The notes under the pieces: model-generated
What the model was told of the DNA's origin: nothing
Database searches by the model: none
The model's input: only the letters and a program-made list of their open reading frames with translations
Assembly: GCA_007119095.1 (NCBI GenBank)
Contig: SKQI01000134.1
Coordinates: forward strand, 1-9,835
Length of the DNA stretch: 9,835 nucleotides
DNA from: Wenzhouxiangella sp.
GTDB taxonomy: Bacteria; Pseudomonadota; Gammaproteobacteria; Xanthomonadales; Wenzhouxiangellaceae
Direction: 5' to 3'
Part shown: positions 1-6,517 of the stretch, in pieces
How the letters are laid out: each line of letters begins with the position of its first letter
Numbering within the stretch: the first letter of the stretch is position 1
Translations under genes and position numbers: made by a program

Positions 1-932
1 AAGCGGCGGATCGCCAGGGTGATCACGGCCACGCCGGCGCCGAACAGCAGCTTGCCCCTGAGCGTGCTGGCGCCCGAGACCGGGTCGGTGGCGATAAAGA
101 AGGCGGCGATGACCAGGGCGCCGGAGAAGATATGCTGGGGCGGGGATGGGTGGATGTCCGGGCCCAGCAGCCACAGCGGTGTGGAGAGCACAATCGTGGT
201 GGCCAGCACGGCGACCGGCACGTGCCAGGAAATGACCCGGCGATAGATCAACCACAGGCCGCCGATCGCATACCAGTTGGCAATCCACTCCCAGCCCAGG
301 CCGCCGAAATCGCCGAACACGGGGTCGCTGCGAATCTCGGTGACCAGCAGGCCTTCGTTGACCCCGGCGCGCAGCAGATCCAGCGGCGTGGCCTGGCTGA
401 TCGCATCCCAGTCCAGGCTGGCCGGCACATGGCCAGTCGCGATCGCTTGCAGGGTTTCGAGCAGCCCGGGCAGGCCGGGAGAGAGCTGGCGCGGCGCCAG
501 CCACTGGCTGAGTTCCAGCGGGAAGGCAATGATCACGGCGGCAAAGGCGACCATGGCAGGGTTGAACAGGTTGTAGCCCAGGCCGCCGTAAAGGTGCTTG
601 GCGATGACGATGCCAAACAGCATGCCGGTAGCGGCGATCCACCACGGCGCCAGCGGCGGCAGGCACAGCGCAAACAGCACGCCGGTGACCACGGCGCTGT
701 AGTCGCTCAAGGCCAGGCTGACCGAGCGACCGCGAGCGCGCACCATGGCGGCTTCGAACAGCACGGCAAAGCCGCAGGCAAGCCCGATCTGGAACAGGAT
801 GCCCGGGCCGAAGTACCACCAGTGCGCGGCAATCGCCGGCACCAGGGCAAACAGTACCTGCTGCATCATGCCGGCAACCGTGCTGCTTGGCGGCTGGTGC
901 GGGGCGCCGGCTTGTTCGAAGTGGCGGGTCAT
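1..932 (-). CDS. rnfD: Ion-translocating electron transport complex subunit RnfD (RsxD), C-terminus beyond window
   Basis: RnfD is an inner-membrane, NqrB-like subunit of the Rnf complex that carries covalent FMN and takes part in electron transfer across the membrane. I translated the minus strand from the ATG at 932; the frame stays open to position 1, giving about 310 of the roughly 350 residues usual for the family. Visible landmarks are a hydrophobic N-terminal half, GGLGYNLFNPAM at residues 116-127, SQATPLD around 179-185 with Thr182 as the likely FMN-bearing threonine (E. coli RsxD has the same ISQATPLD core), and FIATDPVSGAST near the end. The ATG overlaps the rnfC stop (ATGA, 929-932), so translation is probably coupled to rnfC. 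No frameshift is seen. The missing part is the last membrane segments. Identification is secure. Confidence 0.95.
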   Translation of the reverse strand, partial: MTRHFEQAGAPHQPPSSTVAGMMQQVLFALVPAIAAHWWYFGPGILFQIGLACGFAVLFEAAMVRARGRSVSLALSDYSAVVTGVLFALCLPPLAPWWIAATGMLFGIVIAKHLYGGLGYNLFNPAMVAFAAVIIAFPLELSQWLAPRQLSPGLPGLLETLQAIATGHVPASLDWDAISQATPLDLLRAGVNEGLLVTEIRSDPVFGDFGGLGWEWIANWYAIGGLWLIYRRVISWHVPVAVLATTIVLSTPLWLLGPDIHPSPPQHIFSGALVIAAFFIATDPVSGASTLRGKLLFGAGVAVITLAIRR

Positions 933-2455
933 GTTCGCTTGCGCCGGGCCCGCTCGATCGCGGCCTGGATCTCATCCCGGGCTTTTTCAGGCGCTTCCAG
1001 CTTCTTGCGGCGCTCTTCCCGGCGTGCTTCGCGTTCTGCCTGCTGACGGGCCAGGCGCTGCTCGCGCGCCTCGTAACGGCGCTGGGCCAGGGCCGCGCGG
1101 CGCTCGTCCATGTCCTTGAGCCTGAGCAGGTCCTTGCCGTGCCGGTAGTAGTCGACCAGCGGGATATGGCTGGGGCAGACCTGAGCGCAGCAGCCGCATT
1201 CGATGCAGTCAAACAGGTGCAGGTCGCGGGCCTGTTCGTGCTGCTCGGCTTCAACGACTCGAAACAGCAGCTGCGGCAACAGGCTGGCCGGGCAGACCTG
1301 CACGCACTGGCCGCAGTTGATGCAGGGCAGGGTCGGCTGACTGGGTGTGATGTCTTCCTCAGCCAGCGCCAGCAGGCAGTTGCTGCCGCGGTCGATCGGC
1401 AGACTGTCGTCGGCCAGGGCAATGCCCGACATCGGGCCGCCCAGGACCAGGCGAGCGACATTGTCCCTGTAGCCGCCGGCCCTGGCAACCAGCCAACTGG
1501 CCGGCGTGCCCAGCCTGGCCCGCCAGTTGCCGGGCTCGACCATCGCCGGTCCGGTAACGGTGACGATACGCTCGGTCACTGCCAGGCCATTGATCACCGC
1601 ATCACTGGCTGCTGCTGCCGTGGCGACGTTATGGCAGACCAGGCCCAGGTCCTGCGGCAGTCCGTCGTGAGGGACTTCCTGGCCAGTCAGGACCTGGATC
1701 AGCTGGCGTTCGCCGCCTTCCGGGTAAATGCTTTTGACCTTGACGACCTTGATGATCTCTTCGGTATCAAGCGCGGCACCGGCCTGTTCAAGCCGTCCGG
1801 CCACCGTGTTCATCTGATCTTCGATAGCGATCAACACCTGCCGGGCACCGACGGCCCGGGCCAGCACCAGGCCGCCCTGGACCACGGCTTCCGGGCGGCT
1901 TCGCATCAGCATTTCATCGCAGGCAATCCAGGGCTCGCACTCGGCACCGTTGAGGATCAGGGTATGAATGCCCGTCCAGTCGCCGCGCAGTTTGGCTGCG
2001 GTCGGAAACTGCGCCCCGCCCAGGCCGCTCAAGCCCATCGCGCGCAGGTGGTTGATCAGCGCATCCGGACCGGCCTCAGCCCAGTCGGCCAGGGGCGTGG
2101 GTTCGACGGATTGGTCCAGTCCGTCCGGCGTCAGCGCCAGGCAGCGCTGAACTGCGCCCGGTGGCCAGGCGGCGTTGCACTCCACCCAGCCCTCGAATCG
2201 GCCCGAGGTAGTGGCGTGCACGGCCACGGCAAAATCGTCGCTGCTCTTGATCAAGGTTTGACCGCGCAATACCTGCTCTCCTGGCTGAACCAGCAATCCG
2301 GGCGTGGCATGGGCATAGCGCCCGATGGGAATGAACAGCGCTTCGGGCAGCCCAGCATCGCCAATGGGGTGCTGGCAGGACACCTGCTTGTGGTGACGCA
2401 GCTCAAGACCGCCGGGGAAACTCCACAGGCGCTGGCCGAGCGCGGATTCGCTCAT
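929..2455 (-). CDS. rnfC: Electron transport complex subunit RnfC (RsxC)
   Basis: RnfC is the peripheral cytoplasmic subunit that binds NADH and FMN and passes electrons to or from the Fe-S subunits. The 508-residue product shows the RnfC N-terminal domain (GGLELRHHK, 16-23 region), the NuoF-like Rossmann part with GLGGAQFPT at 144-152 and NGAECEP at 169-175, an SLBB-like stretch around 270-370, and two [4Fe-4S] motifs: Cys378/381/384/388 and Cys417/420/423/427. After the clusters comes only about 70 residues of Arg/Glu/Lys-rich helix, likely coiled coil. Enterobacterial RsxC is much longer (about 740 residues) because of an Ala-rich repeat tail that is absent here. The start overlaps the rnfB stop (ATGA, 2452-2455) with AAGG just upstream, and the stop overlaps the rnfD start. 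Confidence 0.97.
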   Translation of the reverse strand: MSESALGQRLWSFPGGLELRHHKQVSCQHPIGDAGLPEALFIPIGRYAHATPGLLVQPGEQVLRGQTLIKSSDDFAVAVHATTSGRFEGWVECNAAWPPGAVQRCLALTPDGLDQSVEPTPLADWAEAGPDALINHLRAMGLSGLGGAQFPTAAKLRGDWTGIHTLILNGAECEPWIACDEMLMRSRPEAVVQGGLVLARAVGARQVLIAIEDQMNTVAGRLEQAGAALDTEEIIKVVKVKSIYPEGGERQLIQVLTGQEVPHDGLPQDLGLVCHNVATAAAASDAVINGLAVTERIVTVTGPAMVEPGNWRARLGTPASWLVARAGGYRDNVARLVLGGPMSGIALADDSLPIDRGSNCLLALAEEDITPSQPTLPCINCGQCVQVCPASLLPQLLFRVVEAEQHEQARDLHLFDCIECGCCAQVCPSHIPLVDYYRHGKDLLRLKDMDERRAALAQRRYEAREQRLARQQAEREARREERRKKLEAPEKARDEIQAAIERARRKRT

Positions 2456-2994
2456 GCCGCCTTGACCCGAATCGGAATCGGTGCCGGCGCGATCGCCGGT
2501 CGCTTAGCCGGCACCAGGTCAATACAGTCCACGGGGCAGGGCGGCAGGCACAGCTCGCAGCCGGTGCACTCACTCTCGATAATGGTATGCATCTGGCGCG
2601 CGGCGCCGAAAATCGCATCCACCGGACAGGCCTGGATACACAGCGTGCAGCCGATGCAGCGATCCTCGTCAATGATCGCCACCTGCGGCGGCTTGACCTC
2701 ACCGCGCGCAGCATCCAGCGGCTTGGCCTCCACCCCGAGCAACTCGGCCAGGGCCTGAACGCCGGTCTCACCACCCGGCGGACACTGGTTGACATCGGCC
2801 TCGCCGTCTGCAATTGCCTGCGCATACGGACGACAGCCGGGATAGCCGCACTGCGCACACTGAGTCTGCGGCAGCCGCGCATTAATCGCCTCGACCAGAC
2901 TGTCTTCATCCGCCTGCCAACGCTGCCCCAACCACACCAGCACCAGCCCGATGCCGCTGACCAGCAAAGCGATGACGAGAATGGCGGTCAACAT
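2452..2994 (-). CDS. rnfB: Electron transport complex subunit RnfB (RsxB), ferredoxin-like
   Basis: RnfB is the membrane-anchored ferredoxin-like subunit that relays electrons between RnfC/soluble ferredoxin and the membrane subunits. The 180-residue protein starts with one transmembrane helix (about 3-22), followed by a 4Fe-4S domain with Cys46, Cys49, Cys54 and Cys71, then two ferredoxin [4Fe-4S] motifs: Cys113/116/119/123 and Cys143/146/149/153. Its length is close to the family norm (about 190). The ATG at 2994 puts the membrane anchor at the very N-terminus as in relatives, although no clear Shine-Dalgarno precedes it. Here rnfB leads the rnfBCD run: its usual upstream partner rnfA is 2.9 kb away, past two opposite-strand genes, so it needs its own promoter in 2995-3193. 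I see no convincing -35/-10 pair there. Confidence 0.97.
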   Translation of the reverse strand: MLTAILVIALLVSGIGLVLVWLGQRWQADEDSLVEAINARLPQTQCAQCGYPGCRPYAQAIADGEADVNQCPPGGETGVQALAELLGVEAKPLDAARGEVKPPQVAIIDEDRCIGCTLCIQACPVDAIFGAARQMHTIIESECTGCELCLPPCPVDCIDLVPAKRPAIAPAPIPIRVKAA

Positions 2995-3052
2995 GGTGGG
3001 GAAAGGCTGATGTGTGCAAGTCCACTGATCTTGTTAGAAGTATCGCATGACT

Positions 3053-3081
3053 GGGAGAAGGGAAGAGGGAGGCCGTAGGGG
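3053..3081 (+). repeat. Degenerate 7-bp G-rich tract in the rnfB / lipoprotein intergenic region
   Basis: Three imperfect heptamers start with GGG (GGGAGAA, GGGAAGA, GGGAGGC at 3053, 3060 and 3067), followed by GGGG at 3078-3081. The tract lies in the 199-bp divergent region 2995-3193, on the rnfB side. Four G-runs with loops of 4, 4 and 8 nt fall just outside the usual G-quadruplex loop limit of 7. The rest of the region holds the short palindrome GCCATGGC at 3131-3138. I see no terminator or recognisable operator. The function is unknown and it may be simple-sequence drift. Confidence 0.5.
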
Positions 3082-3193
3082 AGGACTGAATCAGGTTAAA
3101 TGATGTGTGACCCCGGTGTTTGAAAATTTCGCCATGGCATCGATTGACCGGACCCACTATGATTGAGCGGATGTCGTTCATCGTGTGCTGACT

Positions 3194-3862
3194 ATGCGAT
3201 CGGTTCTGTTCCTACCCTTTGTTTTCCTGGCCCTGTTGAGCAGCTGTGGTGGCGACCGCACGCCTAGCGCGTGGCAGCCCTACCGTGAGGCCGAGGCTGT
3301 GCCCGGGCAGGGACTCGGCGATATCCGTCTTGGCAGCCAACGTTTAGGCAGCATGATTGATCAGTTCGGCGTTGAGCGCGTCTCAGGCTGGTTTACCGAA
3401 GAAGAAACGGGCATCGAGCTGATCTACGGAAGCGTCGGTCTACACTTCATGTTCCCCATGCAAGGGGAATGTGCGCGGGCCACCCGCGCCCTCGGGCATC
3501 GCATGGTCCGCGAATTACATCAAGCCAGTGATTTTTTTGTCCGCTACCCGGCTTGCCGCGAGCTGACATTGAACAGCATTGTTATCGTCAGTGGGCTCAG
3601 GTCAGTCTGGTGGGAAGGCAGCACGAATCGCGGGGCCCGCATGGGCGATCTCTGGCCAGAAGTCGTTGCCCGTCATCGAGACGGCCGTCAATTCAGCCAC
3701 AGTTCTCTGCAGCAAGTCCACCGCGAAAGCTTTGAAAGCATGTTGATCGAAGATGGCATGCAGCTGTTCTTCCGCACCTTGGGCTCAGGCCCACCTGGCC
3801 CAGCCGATCGCTTGCTGATGCCGCTGGTCCACGTTCGGCTGTTTGAACCCCATGATGACTAA
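3194..3862 (+). CDS. Putative outer-membrane lipoprotein of unknown function
   Basis: I do not recognise the family. The 222-residue product begins with a short signal (MRS, then a hydrophobic stretch 4-15) and a lipobox LSSC with Cys18. Residues GG follow the cysteine, with no Asp at +2, so outer-membrane sorting is expected. The mature part has two segments with the pattern (I/A)R(L/M)G followed by a hydrophobic pair and a Gly about 12 residues on: 44-59 (IRLGSQRLGSMIDQFG) and 148-164 region (ARMGDLWPEVV). This IRLG-type repeat occurs in many uncharacterised periplasmic proteins. Cys93 and Cys121 could form a disulfide. I preferred the ATG at 3194; a GTG at 3185 adds three residues, and neither has a clear Shine-Dalgarno. 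The gene sits between rnfB (divergent) and the TonB receptor (277 bp downstream, same strand). It is AT-richer to the eye than its neighbours. Confidence 0.8.
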   Translation: MRSVLFLPFVFLALLSSCGGDRTPSAWQPYREAEAVPGQGLGDIRLGSQRLGSMIDQFGVERVSGWFTEEETGIELIYGSVGLHFMFPMQGECARATRALGHRMVRELHQASDFFVRYPACRELTLNSIVIVSGLRSVWWEGSTNRGARMGDLWPEVVARHRDGRQFSHSSLQQVHRESFESMLIEDGMQLFFRTLGSGPPGPADRLLMPLVHVRLFEPHDD

Positions 3863-3868
3863 CCAGCA

Positions 3869-3942
3869 TCGCCATCTGCGCTGAACAGCAAGGTTTCAGA
3901 AAACCCGGACAGTAAGTCTGATCGTTGTCGCCATCTGCCCTG
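3869..3942. repeat. Pair of 15-bp imperfect direct repeats downstream of the lipoprotein gene
   Basis: TCGCCATCTGCGCTG at 3869-3883 recurs at 3928-3942 with one mismatch (C for G at its twelfth base); the two starts are 59 bp apart. They lie at the beginning of the 277-bp gap 3863-4139 between the lipoprotein gene and the TonB receptor gene. No hairpin-plus-T terminator is seen there. The pair could be an old duplication or chance. Confidence 0.35.
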
Positions 3943-4041
3943 TGTTTCTGACCGCATGCGACACCACCGGCCCGCGCGTAAGTTGTACCTGGCCGGCGAT
4001 GACCAGGGTCAGGGCGAGACGGAAGAGAAAGAGCTGGTAAC

Positions 4042-4090
4042 CACGGAAAGCACGGAAGAGTCGGAAACCGGAAACCGGAAACCGGAAACC
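4042..4090 (+). repeat. Tandem heptamer array (CGGAAAC x4) with a flanking degenerate CACGGAA pair
   Basis: Four perfect tandem copies of the 7-bp unit CGGAAAC cover 4062-4089 and are followed by C. Just before them, CACGGAAAG and CACGGAAGAG (4042-4060) form a related degenerate pair. The array ends 50 bp before the ATG of the TonB receptor, so it lies about where a promoter -35 or upstream element would be. I see no good promoter hexamers or Shine-Dalgarno in 4091-4139. A 7-bp unit can change length by slipped-strand mispairing. There are no spacers, so this is not a CRISPR. Confidence 0.8.
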
Positions 4091-4139
4091 CATTCCGCTA
4101 AACTACCGCGCTTCCGAATCCCCGACTAACCAGAATCCC

Positions 4140-5945
4140 ATGGCAAAGCACTGCCTGGCCGCACTGCTGTTGATGGCCGCAACCAGCGCCATTTCGCAAG
4201 CCGAACCGACCGAAACCGAAATCGACCGCATTCAGGCAAGCGCCTCGCTGCTGCCGCTGGGCTGGGGCGAAAGTGTCCAGTCGGTGGTCGTGATAGAGCG
4301 CGATGAAATCCTGGCGTCTCCCGCCAGCAGTCTGGCCGAACTGCTGGCTTCAACGCCCGGCATCGACGTCCAGCGTCGAGGGCCATTGCAGGCCGATGTG
4401 GGCATTCGCGGCACCGCCTACGAGCAGACCCTGATCCTGCTTGATGGCGTGCCGCTGCGTGATCCGCAGACCGGTCATCACAACCTGAACCTGCCGGTGC
4501 CGCTGGACCAGATCGAGCGCATTGAAGTCGTGTTGGGGCCGGGTGCAGTGATGGTTGCCGGCCAGGCCACTGGGGGACTGATCAATATCATCACTCGCCG
4601 TCCGCAAGCCGGCGAGTGGTCGGCCTCGGTTGGCGCCGGCCAGTTTGGCTATCGTCAGGGCGGGGCCTTTATCGGCGGGGCGGGCCACTCGCTGGCTGCC
4701 GACTGGCGCCGTTCGGATGGGCACGTCTCGGCCGAGCCGACTGATTACGATCTGCGGCAAATCAACTACGCGGGCCGCCAGGTCGTGCCCGCTGGTGAGT
4801 TGTATTGGGGTGTTGGCGCTGAGCAGCGCGAGTTTGGCGCCTGGAAGTTTTACACCGCCAATTTCCCCGACCAGCGCGAGGAAACCGAAACCCGGCTGGC
4901 GCAGGTGGGTGCAAGCCTCGACTGGGCGGGCTGGCGCTGGCAGCCGCGCCTTTACTGGCGTCGCCACGAGGACTGGTTTCAGACCATCGTTGGCGAGACC
5001 GCGTTTATCAACGAGCACCGGACCCGGATTGGCGGCATCAACCTCGGCGTGCATCGAGATCACGCCAACGGCAGGACCGGCTTCGGCGGCAACCTGGTTC
5101 GTGAACGGATCAACTCCAATGCGCTGGGCGTGCGCAATCGCGACGAGGCCGGTCTGTGGCTGGCGCATCGCCGGAATTTAAGCGATGCCCTCGCCCTGGA
5201 AGCCAGCCTGAGCACGGTCGACTACAGCGCCCACGGTCAGTTCTGGCTGCCTTCGGTCGGCTTGCACTGGCAGGCTTCAGAGCAGTGGGCGTTGTTCGCC
5301 GCCGCCGGCCGCAGCGCGCGCCAGCCGTCCTACACCGAACTGCACCTGCAGACCTCCGGCAACCGTGGTCGTGATGATCTGGCGCCGGAGCGCTCGACGC
5401 TGGTTGAAATCGGCGGTCGCTGGCAGCACCAGGACCAGACCTTGTCCGCAGCCCTGTTCGAGCGGCGCACGGATCGCCTGATCGACTGGGCCCGCGAGCC
5501 CGGCGCGGTTACCTGGCTGGCGCGGCAGTTCGACGCCCATCGCGGCCGTGGTCTGGACCTGGACTGGCGCTGGCAGCCCGATGTCGTCTGGATCGACGAA
5601 CTGGGTCTGGGCTACGGCTTTCTGCAGACTCGCCTGGACGATGGCGGTGAGGAAATCAAGTACGCCCTCGATGCGCCGCGCCACGTCGTCAAATCCAGGC
5701 TGCGACTGGCACCTGGCGAAGCCTGGCGACTTTCGCTGGACGCGCGCTGGGCCCAGCGCCGTGGTGAAACGAATGCACTATGGGTCAGTGCTCGGCTGAG
5801 CCGCCATGTAGGCCTGGCCGAGATCTTTGTCGAAGGCTCCAACCTGCTGGACCGCGAACAGGCCGAGGCCGGTTTCGCCCCCTTGCCCGGACGCTGGCTG
5901 CTGACCGGCGTGCGCTTCAGTGGCTTGATTGCTCAGAGTCGATAA
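4140..5945 (+). CDS. TonB-dependent outer-membrane receptor, ligand unknown (BtuB-like architecture)
   Basis: This is an outer-membrane gated channel that imports a scarce ligand using TonB/ExbBD energy. The 601-residue precursor has a signal peptide (1-21, cleavage likely after SQA), a plug domain (about 45-155) and a beta-barrel to the end. Plug landmarks are VIERDEI (51-57), GIDVQRRG (74-81), IRGTAYEQTLILLDGVPL (89-106), DQIERIEVVLGPG (123-135) and GGLINIITRRP (145-155). The barrel contains the typical late segment with RSARQPSYTEL and LAPERS, plus the near-terminal SNLLDREQAEAG. Length and plug resemble BtuB-type receptors (about 600 residues), but I see no cobalamin riboswitch motif upstream, so the ligand is open. 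No clear TonB box could be assigned. The last barrel strand appears to end at Phe593, with eight further residues (SGLIAQSR) running into the 3' end of convergent rnfA (13-bp overlap). No Shine-Dalgarno is evident before the ATG. Confidence 0.93.
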   Translation: MAKHCLAALLLMAATSAISQAEPTETEIDRIQASASLLPLGWGESVQSVVVIERDEILASPASSLAELLASTPGIDVQRRGPLQADVGIRGTAYEQTLILLDGVPLRDPQTGHHNLNLPVPLDQIERIEVVLGPGAVMVAGQATGGLINIITRRPQAGEWSASVGAGQFGYRQGGAFIGGAGHSLAADWRRSDGHVSAEPTDYDLRQINYAGRQVVPAGELYWGVGAEQREFGAWKFYTANFPDQREETETRLAQVGASLDWAGWRWQPRLYWRRHEDWFQTIVGETAFINEHRTRIGGINLGVHRDHANGRTGFGGNLVRERINSNALGVRNRDEAGLWLAHRRNLSDALALEASLSTVDYSAHGQFWLPSVGLHWQASEQWALFAAAGRSARQPSYTELHLQTSGNRGRDDLAPERSTLVEIGGRWQHQDQTLSAALFERRTDRLIDWAREPGAVTWLARQFDAHRGRGLDLDWRWQPDVVWIDELGLGYGFLQTRLDDGGEEIKYALDAPRHVVKSRLRLAPGEAWRLSLDARWAQRRGETNALWVSARLSRHVGLAEIFVEGSNLLDREQAEAGFAPLPGRWLLTGVRFSGLIAQSR

Positions 5946-6511
5946 AAGCCGGTAAAGCCCATGAAGGCCAGGGCCATCAGGCCGGCCGTGATCAGGCCGA
6001 TGGGGGCGCCGCGGAAGCTTGAAGGGATGTCGGCCAGGGCGAGGCGTTCACGGGCGGCGGCCAGGGCGACCAGTACCAGGCCGAAGCCCAGCGCGGCACC
6101 CAGCCCGTAGAGGGCGGATTCCAGCAGGCTGTGCTGTTCGCGCACGTTCAGCAAGGCAACACCCAGCACGGCGCAGTTGCTGGTAATCAGAGGCAGGTAG
6201 ATGCCCAGCACCCGGTGCAGCAGCGGCGCGGCGTGACGCATGAACAGCTCGGTCATCTGCACCAGCGCGGCAATGACGAGAATAAAGCTTACCGTGGCCA
6301 GGTAGCTCAGCCCCAAGGGCTCGAGCAGCCACTGGCTCAGCATGAAGCTCGCCACCGAGGCCAGGGTCAGCACGAAAGCCGTGGCCAGGGCCATGCCCAT
6401 CGCCGATTCAACGTTGTTCGACACCCCCATGAAAGGGCATAGCCCCAAGAACTTCACCAGGACGAAGTTATTGACCAGGGCCGCAGAGACGATGATGAGA
6501 ACGAGGTCCAA
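5933..6511 (-). CDS. rnfA: Electron transport complex subunit RnfA (RsxA)
   Basis: RnfA is a six-helix inner-membrane subunit that pairs with RnfE; the two share an intramembrane Fe-S cluster in the ion-translocating core. The 192-residue product matches the family length (E. coli RsxA 193). It has NNFVLVKFLGLCPFMGVS at 14-31 with cluster ligand Cys25, and LPLITSNCAVLGVALLN at 106-122 with Cys113. Translation must begin at a TTG (6511-6509), which gives MDLVLIIVSA and the right N-terminal length; no ATG fits better. The start is 6 nt after the metG stop, and AAGGTGAG inside the end of metG serves as a plausible, slightly distant Shine-Dalgarno. The gene therefore appears cotranscribed with metG, not with rnfBCD, which lies beyond two opposite-strand genes. 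Its 3' end overlaps the TonB receptor gene. Confidence 0.97.
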   Translation of the reverse strand: MDLVLIIVSAALVNNFVLVKFLGLCPFMGVSNNVESAMGMALATAFVLTLASVASFMLSQWLLEPLGLSYLATVSFILVIAALVQMTELFMRHAAPLLHRVLGIYLPLITSNCAVLGVALLNVREQHSLLESALYGLGAALGFGLVLVALAAARERLALADIPSSFRGAPIGLITAGLMALAFMGFTGFYRL

Positions 6512-6517
6512 TAGGCT

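Noticed and set aside
887..2758. A 623-codon open frame on the plus strand across rnfC and rnfB
   Set aside because: It is antisense to two firmly identified genes, its translation is low-complexity Gln/Ala/Gly/Arg-rich with no recognisable domain, and long antisense frames are common in high-GC coding DNA.
3159..3191. A ten-codon open frame (ATG at 3159, TGA at 3189) just before the lipoprotein gene, possibly a leader peptide
   Set aside because: No run of regulatory codons, no attenuator hairpins and no ribosome-binding site; short frames like this are expected by chance.
3956..4129. A 57-codon plus-strand open frame ending just before the TonB receptor, in frame with the lipoprotein gene
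   Set aside because: Much of it is the translated heptamer array, there is no Shine-Dalgarno and no recognisable domain. It is more likely intergenic sequence than a gene.
3863..4139. Possible cobalamin riboswitch upstream of the BtuB-like receptor
   Set aside because: I looked for the conserved B12-box core and supporting stems and did not find them in this gap.
2995..5932. Mobile element or integrase-mediated insertion of the two-gene block
   Set aside because: No transposase, integrase, terminal inverted repeats or matching target-site duplication could be seen at either boundary, and the receptor overlaps rnfA. The mechanism stays unknown.
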